Under the pieces are notes generated by a model. It had not been told where the DNA came from and did not search any database. It saw only the letters and a program-made list of their open reading frames with translations. A stretch of DNA of 64,000 nucleotides from contig NC_133105.1 of the NCBI RefSeq assembly GCF_022965805.1, positions 26,325,208 through 26,389,207 on the forward strand, read 5' to 3'. This document shows positions 58,021-64,000 of the stretch, piece after piece (positions within the stretch are counted from its first letter, which is position 1; each line of letters starts with the position of its first letter). This DNA comes from Primulina eburnea. Taxonomy: Eukaryota; Streptophyta; Magnoliopsida; Lamiales; Gesneriaceae. The position numbers and the translations under genes are program-made.

Positions 58021-58697
58021 TCAACTTTGAAACACCAATCGTTGATAATAGTCTGCCAACTCATAAAACTGCGAATCTCGGACACCGATGTCGGTCTCGG
58101 CCAACTGATTCGGATTTAATGTGCCCCAAAATATAATATGTATCAGCCAAAATTCATATTTTGACAGTTTTACATGCAATTTCTCCGTTCTCAAAATACT
58201 CAACACAATTCGCAAATATTCGATATAATCAGTCATATTCTTCGAATATATCATAATGTCATCGATAAAAATAATCATACACTCATCAAAATACTGCTGA
58301 AACACACGGTTCAATAACCCATAAACATAACTGGAACAACCCCAAGGAGAAACACTCAGTCTGGTGTAATCCTTGGCCAGTAAATCTTCTAACGCTCTTT
58401 CAATTCTTTCAATTCGATCGGTGCTATTATGTATGGAGTTTTGGAAATAGAAACTATACCTGGCATCAATTCAATGCTGAAATCTATCTCCCTAACTGGA
58501 GGCAATCTCGGAATCTCATCTGGGAAGACGTCAGTAACCTCGCATACCACTGGCAAATCAACCAATGATGGGCTCGATTTCAGTACATCAACTGAATAAA
58601 CAAGGAATCTCTCTGCTCCTTGTTGTAATAATCGAGTCATGGATAATACGGATGTCAAAGGAATTATAGCTCTAGAACCCTTACCGTAAATTTCCAT
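58021..58697 (-). pseudogene. Element D reverse transcriptase with large deletion
   Basis: 58389-58697 holds the protease-RT linker (FPDEIPRLPPVREIDFSIEL, MPGIVSISKTPY). 58021-58314 holds the end of the palm (MNRVFQQYFDECMIIFIDDI) and thumb. Between them only VSPWG remains: roughly 110 residues including the [12 protein letters not shown] motif are missing. The RNase H domain expected at 57820-58020 is also absent. This element cannot reverse transcribe itself. Confidence 0.85.
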
Positions 58698-59060
58698 TCA
58701 TCAACCATCTCAGGTCTGAATCTCACCATCTTATGGGAACAATCAATGGTAGCCCTGTACTTGGTCAGCATATCAATACCGATAATACAGCAAAAATCAG
58801 GCAACCAAGTACTATACAGTATAATTCAATCCCATCGTCATCATACTGCAGTATACAATGTTTAACCGGATTCACGGATATCGAACCTTTTCCCAAAGGA
58901 GAAGAAACAGATACAGACTACAGTAGATAAGGATTCAACAGATAAAGCATATATCAATGAAATTCATTCAAAAATAATCGTATGGAACGCACCAGTATTT
59001 ATCAATACATATGCAGAATATTCACACAAAAAATAATTACCTGCTATTACATCCTCTAGT
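58698..59060 (-). pseudogene. Element D protease with mutated active site
   Basis: Translation near 58960-59010 reads EYSAYVLINTGAFHTIIFE, then a stop. The DTG triad is NTG (Asn codon at 58997-58999), a single G-to-A change. Further on, IDMLTKYRATIDCSHKMVRF is recognisable as the end of the domain. Confidence 0.75.
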
Positions 59061-59206
59061 GCTTCCTGGGCCTGTTCCTTGGTCAAGGCAACACTCTGGC
59101 CTACTGTCTAGGAGGCTGGCTAACGGTCTGGCTTCCTCATGGCTTCTGTTGTGACGAAGTAGTAGTCGGTGGGGGCTGGAAGGAGTGAACAGCTGATGAT
59201 CGTCTA

Positions 59207-59467
59207 TCAGGTTGTGCCACTGATCCAGATGATTCTGCGCTCTGGGATCGTTGGGAACCTCGATGTGGACAGACTTAACAAAGTGTCCTGACTGTCACAG
59301 ACGCGGCAGCTACCATACATTCCTTGGCATTGCTCTGTGGAATGTCTCCTTCCACAGGTTCTACAATAAACCCCTGTATAACTTTGGTTAGAACCAGTCT
59401 GTCGTGGGCCACTGGAACTAGATGAACTACTTCCAGATTTCTTAACCCGTTTCCCTTTAGCTTTCAA
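59207..59467 (-). pseudogene. Element D gag zinc-knuckle region
   Basis: 86 codons with CRTCGRRHSTEQC and the start of a zinc knuckle (GSCRVCDSQD), after which the frame shifts away from the expected GH..C half. Basic, serine-rich start (KRVKKSGSSSSSSSGPRQTG). It lies between gag core and protease as expected. Confidence 0.75.
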
Positions 59468-59545
59468 TTTATCTTTTTTTCCGCTGCTACTACTGCCACT
59501 ATCGAATCAAGGAAGGGGTTGCGAGAATTAAGCTGGAGGTTGTTG

Positions 59546-60133
59546 CTATTTCGGTGGTTGAGCTACATACGACCTTTCTCGCTGTAGGATCAAGCTTGCT
59601 TCAATTCCCTTTGCTCTGTTCAAGGCATAAGGAAAATTATGGGGTCGTTCCACATTTACCAGTGTAAATATCTCAGGATTCAATCCATTGATGAACTGGT
59701 CAGCTACAGCTGCATCATTCCCAGCCACGTGAGGAGCAAACCGTAGCAAGGTAGAGAACTTGGCCACATATTTTTCAATACTCAACTGACCCTGTCTCAG
59801 ATTTGCAAACTCTAAACCCTTGTCTTTTCGATACGATGCTGTGAAAAATCTTTGATAAAATTCAGTTTTAAAGATTTTCCACATAATCACCGTACCACGC
59901 TGTTCTAAGGCTTCCTTGGTTGCGAGCCACCAACTCTTCGTGACCTCATGTAACTGGTGCCCAATAAGTTTAACTCTAGATTCATTTGGGTAATCAAGTG
60001 AATCAAACAGAATCTCTATATCATTTAGCCAACTCTCACAATCAACAGACGTCTCAGTACCCTTCATAATCGGCGGTTTAAATGACTGAAACCTCTTCAA
60101 TTGTGCTTCCATCGGAGTTTCTGACACATCCAT
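59546..60133 (-). CDS. gag: Gag core of element D
   Basis: 195 codons, start MDVSETPMEAQLKRFQSFKP at 60133. Contains the retrotransposon gag domain: CESWLNDIEILFDSLDYPNE, KSWWLATKEALEQRGTVIMW, FKTEFYQRFFTASYRKDKGL, FANLRQGQLSIEKYVAKFST and QFINGLNPEIFTLVNVERPH. It is the only intact stretch of D and is followed after a break by the zinc region at 59207-59467. The leader to the primer site is about 290 bp. Product would be the capsid part only. Confidence 0.85.
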   Translation of the reverse strand: MDVSETPMEAQLKRFQSFKPPIMKGTETSVDCESWLNDIEILFDSLDYPNESRVKLIGHQLHEVTKSWWLATKEALEQRGTVIMWKIFKTEFYQRFFTASYRKDKGLEFANLRQGQLSIEKYVAKFSTLLRFAPHVAGNDAAVADQFINGLNPEIFTLVNVERPHNFPYALNRAKGIEASLILQRERSYVAQPPK

Positions 60134-60427
60134 CGAATTAATCGAGGTACTACCCTGTTCTAGGATTCTTCAAGGAGGTGAATCTGATTATCACAAAGAT
60201 TAGTAATCCAATACAACAATTATGTTTCAGTCCTCCTCCGATAATCTTACTGCTCATCAAGAATCGGTTCTGATTCATTCTCAATAATACACATTACCAA
60301 TAATCAGGTAACATGCATTATAAAGCAGTAGAACATGCTAGCACAAGAAAAGCAGGAAAGAAAACTTAATCTACCCCGCTCACTAGCTCTATCTTAGTCT
60401 CAAGAACCTACAGTTCTACAACCTACT

Positions 60428-60439
60428 GCTCTGATACCA
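60428..60439 (-). other. Primer binding site of element D (iMet type)
   Basis: Minus strand TGGTATCAGAGC, five bases inside the LTR edge at 60445. Confidence 0.88.
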
Positions 60440-60444
60440 CCTGC

Positions 60445-61442
60445 TGTGGGGACCCGGACGCTAATTCATTTCTTAATCGTTTTTGGGAATAATTCAATCA
60501 ATTATGATAAACAGGGTCTAATTTTTTTTTTAATATACAATTGCAGAACGTAATAGAATCAGTCTAATATAAACATCAATATAAAGTACAAGTCCTATAC
60601 AATTATATTACAATCCAACTAGAATTCAACTACTATGTATCAAGTGCTGAATCCTAATTTATTTATGATCCGGATCTCCACACTAACTGCAATCTCTCAT
60701 CCTCTTCTTGAGCCTGATCATATCCCACATGTTGCCATGCACACATACAAACACGACAACAGCCAGATAACTCCGGTGAGAAATACTTTCCCAGTATAAA
60801 CCAAGTATACATACAATCATATAAAAACATATATAATTTTTCTTCAATCCGATTTCGATTATACGATGTCTACTATGCCAAGATCACCATATATGAATCA
60901 TATCTGATTCCTTCGGTATCATAATTTCAAATCATATCAAAACGTAGTAAAACTCACGTCTATGTGAAGCCTGTGTCGATAGAAAAACAATATTGAATTC
61001 GGATCGAAAATCAGACGGACGGATCTTTCGCAAATCAAAATCTAGTCTTCAAAGGAAACTTGAAAATTTCCCTTAGCTGTTCTCAATTTTTGTTTCTCCT
61101 TTCTGAAGGAATGAATTTATATATATATATTATTGCATGGTGAAACAAACATGGCATGATTCTTTAAGCAGCACGTCTCGCGCATATGCGCGACCCTCCT
61201 CGGCGCATATGCGCGAGACACTCTGTCTCGGCAGCTCGCGCATATGCGCGCACCACTTCCGCGCATATGCGCGAGGTCCTCTTCTCATCTCGCGCATGTG
61301 CGCGCATATGAGCGAGGTGTACTGTCCTCGAACATTTGTCATGTTTTTTCTCGTCTTTCTCGGTCTGATCTTTTCCGTATATAATCACATCAATTATCAA
61401 TAAATCATTTCCAATTACGATAACAAATTCTCGGTCATTACA
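60445..61442 (-). mobile_element. 5' LTR of element D
   Basis: 998 bp, tgtggggacccggacgcta...ctcggtcattaca on plus. The related solo LTRs are more than twice as long (2,176 and 2,141 bp) with the same two ends, so D has lost over 1 kb of the LTR middle. The gttatctggctgttgtcgtg block (60759-60778, minus) and the GACGTGAGTTTTACTACG block (60945-60962, minus) are kept. It is followed by ccttg and element E pol. Confidence 0.9.
61170..61315. repeat. CGCGCATATGCGCG cluster in D 5' LTR
   Basis: About six units of cgcgcatatgcgcgag type, with the (TA)n run at 61116-61131 on its downstream side. About 127-272 bp from the LTR start on minus. Confidence 0.9.
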
Positions 61443-62310
61443 CCTTGCAAAAGCACAAGCTATTCGCGAAGTTCAGTAAGTGCGAGTTCTGGTTAGAGAA
61501 GGTGGCGTTCTTAGGTCACGTCATTTCTAGCAGCGACATTGAGGTAGACCCAGCGAAAGTTGCAGCAGTCAGAGATTGGGTTGTGCCGCAAAATGCATCG
61601 GAAATCCGTAGTTTCCTTGGGCTAGCAGGATATTATCGGAAGTTTTTTCAGGGATTCTCCTCTTTCGCAGTTCCACTCACGTCATTGAAAAAGAAGAATG
61701 CTATGTATGTGTGGAGCGATGAGGGCCAGAAGAGCTTCAATTCTTTGAAGCAAGATCTTATTTCAGCACCAGTATTGGTCATGCCGTCAGGGCCCGGAGA
61801 CTTTCTTCAGTATACCGATGCTTCGAAGCTCGGTTAGGTGCAGTGGTGATGCAGCATGGGAAGGTGATAGCATATGCTTCTCATCAGTTGAAGATCCATG
61901 AGAAGAACTACCCTACCCACGATCTAGAGTTGGCAGCCGTAGTATTTGCCTTGAAGATTTGGAGGCATTATTTGTACGGAGAGAAATGCCAGATCTTTAC
62001 CGACCATAAGAGCCTCAAGTACTTCTTTACGCAGAAGGAGTTGAATATGCGTCAGAGGCGTTGGTTGGAGCTAGTGAAGGACTGTGACTGTGACATTAGC
62101 TACCACCCTGGCAAAGCTAACGTAGTTGCGGATGCATTGAACAGGAAAGCCGCAGTGATGGGTCATTTGGTGATTCCGAGACCTCTTCAGTTTGAGATGC
62201 AGAGGTTTGACCTAGAGACATATCCTCGAGGTAGAGTTCCCCATCTATCTACTCTGACGATTCAGTCTTCTCTTCTAGACCGTATTCGCAGTGGACAGTC
62301 ATCTAGATGA
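61443..62310 (+). pseudogene. Element E RT end and RNase H
   Basis: Plus strand. 61445-61837 has the RT thumb and connection ([40 protein letters not shown]) and the RNase H start ([11 protein letters not shown]). One base is missing at about 61836, which ends the frame. 61843-62310 resumes with [51 protein letters not shown] and [15 protein letters not shown]. RNase H Asp, Glu, Asp, Asp are all present. The 5' half of pol and gag are absent because element D abuts at 61442. Confidence 0.9.
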
Positions 62311-63720
62311 GCAGTTGGCGAAGTGGAGGCAGAAAGATGAGGCCAAGGGTAGTATTTTTTATACAGTTAGCGACGAAATTGTGAGATATCGAGACAGGAT
62401 GTGGGTTCCTAGCGGCGGTTCTATTCGAGCGAATATTTTATCTGAGGCCCACATGTCGCCGTACTCTATTCATCCTGGGAGTACGAAAATGTACAAAGAT
62501 CTGCAGTTGTTGTATTGGTGGCCCGAGATGAAGAAGGATATCAGACGTTTTGTATCCGAGTGTCTGACGTGCCAGCTAGTGAAAGTGGAACATCAGAGAC
62601 CAGGAGGTATGCGCAAGCATCTTCCTATTCCCGAGTGGAAGTGGGAGAATGTTACCATGGAATTCGTTGTCGGTTTTCTGAAGTCAGTCAGAGGGTCAAA
62701 CGTTATCTGGGTAATTGTTTATCGTCTTACCAAATTAGCGCACTTCTTGCTTATAAAGACGACTTTCACCATGATTCAGTATGCAGAGTTGTATATCCGA
62801 GAGATAGTCAGACTTCATGGTATTCCCGTTTCTATAGTGTCTGACCGAGATCCTAGATTCACTTCCTCCTTTTGGAAGAGTTTGCATTCAGCTATGGGTA
62901 CGAAGTTGTTGTTTAGCACAGCTTTCCACCCTCATACGGATGGTCAGTCAGAGAGAGTTATCCAAGTTTTAGAGGATCTTCTCCGTGAATGTGTCATCGA
63001 TTTCTCAGGGAGTTGGGAGTCGAAGCTGCCATTGGTGGAGTTCACCTATAACAACAGTTTTTAGTCATCTATAGGTATGGCTCCATATGAAGCACTATAC
63101 GGTCGTAAGTGTAGATCGTCTATTCATTGGGATGAAGTAGAGGAAAGATCAGAATTGGGTCCGTTGATTATTCAGTAGACTGCCGACATAGTAGTCAAGA
63201 TCCGTGATAGAATGAGAACTGCTCAGAGTCGACAGAAGAGTTATGCGGATCAAAGAAGGAGAGATCTAGAGTTTGCCGTTGGCGACCATGTTTTCGTGAA
63301 GATAGCACCTATGAAAGGTGTCATGCTGTTCGGGAAGAAAGGAAAGCTCAGTCCGAGATTCATCGGACCATTTGAGATCCTCGACAGAGTTGGAACGTTA
63401 GCTTATCGTGTTGCTCTTCCGCCGAATCTGGCCGGAGTACACAACTTGTTCCACGTATCTATGCTGAGGAAGTATATGGCGAATCCTTCGCATGTATTGA
63501 ACTTCGAACCGCTTCACTGCGAACCTGTCTTATGAAGAAAGACCAGTGCAAATCTTAGACAGATAGGAGAAAAAGCTTCGGAACAAACTAGTGAAGCTAG
63601 TGAAAGTCAAATGGCTTAATCATTCGGAGGAATAAGCTACGTGGGAATCTGAGCCAGAAATGAAGACACGGTATCCCGAGTTATTCGGTAAGTTTTAATT
63701 TCGAGGACGAAATTTCTTTA
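62291..63720 (+). pseudogene. Element E integrase and chromodomain tail
   Basis: 62291-63064 has the zinc-binding region ([30 protein letters not shown]) and the core. The first catalytic Asp is replaced: TMEFVVGF instead of TMDFV, and IVDRLTK reads IVYRLTK. SDRDPRF and DGQSERVIQ are kept. In-frame stops follow at NNSF-stop-SSIGM (63062) and IIQ-stop-TAD (63177). 63212-63535 has [20 protein letters not shown] and [20 protein letters not shown]. The tail at 63550-63700 reads NHSEE-stop-ATWESEPEMKTRYPELF. Clearly non-functional. Confidence 0.9.
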
Positions 63721-63733
63721 AAGGTGGGAGAGT
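63717..63733 (+). other. Polypurine tract of element E
   Basis: tttaaaggtgggagagt directly before tgtagaacccg. The preceding atttcgaggacgaaatttc is the usual end of the untranslated stretch after pol in this lineage. Confidence 0.85.
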
Positions 63734-64000
63734 TGTAGAACCCGAAAAATAAGATTACGTGTAAGCCATGCATAATTGCTATTATTTAAATTTAAAAAAT
63801 GATTTTTTTATGCATTCATGAAGGGTTTAATTCATTTTAATATTGTTAAGTCATGATCATTTATTTTATAACGCAGAGGTTTAGTTTAATCTTTTCGGTT
63901 AATTACGCAAGGCCGGACTGGAATTGGAGTATTGAGATAAAATTAATAATAAGAAAATATTCCTAAATTTAATTTAAACCAAGGAATAATTTACTTTAAT
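63734..64000 (+). mobile_element. 3' LTR of element E (start only)
   Basis: Starts TGTAGAACCCGAAAAATAAG with ATTACGTGTAAGCCATGC, resembling the start of LTR F (minus) and the solo LTR at 9629-12285 (minus). It runs off the right window edge; about 270 bp are visible. Confidence 0.82.

Overview
This window is a repeat-dense block of a flowering-plant nuclear genome, probably a eudicot and probably pericentromeric or other heterochromatin. I see no single-copy host gene, rRNA gene or tRNA gene. Almost every recognisable base belongs to LTR retrotransposons (Ty3/gypsy, plus a Copia-type non-coding family and a Cassandra-like TRIM), with a hAT-type MITE and a CACTA-like remnant. The organism call rests on plant-specific families: Athila-type gag-pol, chromodomain-tailed gypsy elements, a TRIM carrying 5S-rRNA-like LTRs, and initiator-Met-tRNA primer binding sites.

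Layout. 1-6451: Athila-type element A (minus; cut by the left window edge) with degenerate gag-pol, primer site and 5' LTR. 6452-8400 and 24367-28485: the two halves of an older gypsy element G (minus), with protease-side sequence on the left and gag, primer site and an LTR-like region on the right. 8401-24366: between them, a tandem array of five LTRs and four short non-coding internal regions of a Copia-like non-autonomous family. The array is itself hit by two gypsy solo LTRs (9629-12285, 16790-18965) and by a Cassandra-like element with a palindromic right end (21595-22425). 28486-32042: two degraded LTRs (Copia-like, Athila-like) around an unrecognised segment. 32085-32864: CACTA-like remnant. 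32886-33444: hAT MITE with a perfect 8-bp target duplication. 33453-45654: gypsy element F (minus), split at 36929/44717 by the young, nearly intact chromodomain-type gypsy element B (36930-44716, perfect TSD). 45655-56420: element C (minus), arranged LTR-internal-LTR-partial internal, inside the RT of F; its right LTR carries a solo LTR (52820-54960, perfect TSD). 56421-61442: element D (minus), a deletion derivative whose LTR family matches two of the solo LTRs. 61443-64000: element E (plus), 3' half of a gypsy pol followed by the start of its 3' LTR.

How it works together. Only B is close to autonomous: it has protease, RT, RNase H and integrase with all catalytic residues, but its gag has frame breaks and its chromodomain tail carries a TGG-to-TGA stop. 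The other elements carry stops, shifts or deletions. The most striking signal is architectural. LTRs of at least five unrelated-looking groups carry a GC-rich, CpG-dense, palindromic minisatellite in the same place, about 130-430 bp inside the 5' end of the LTR, in an otherwise AT-rich background. Other points worth a second look are the five-LTR array, the snap-back Cassandra-like element, and a 29-bp exact micro-inversion between the two LTRs of C.
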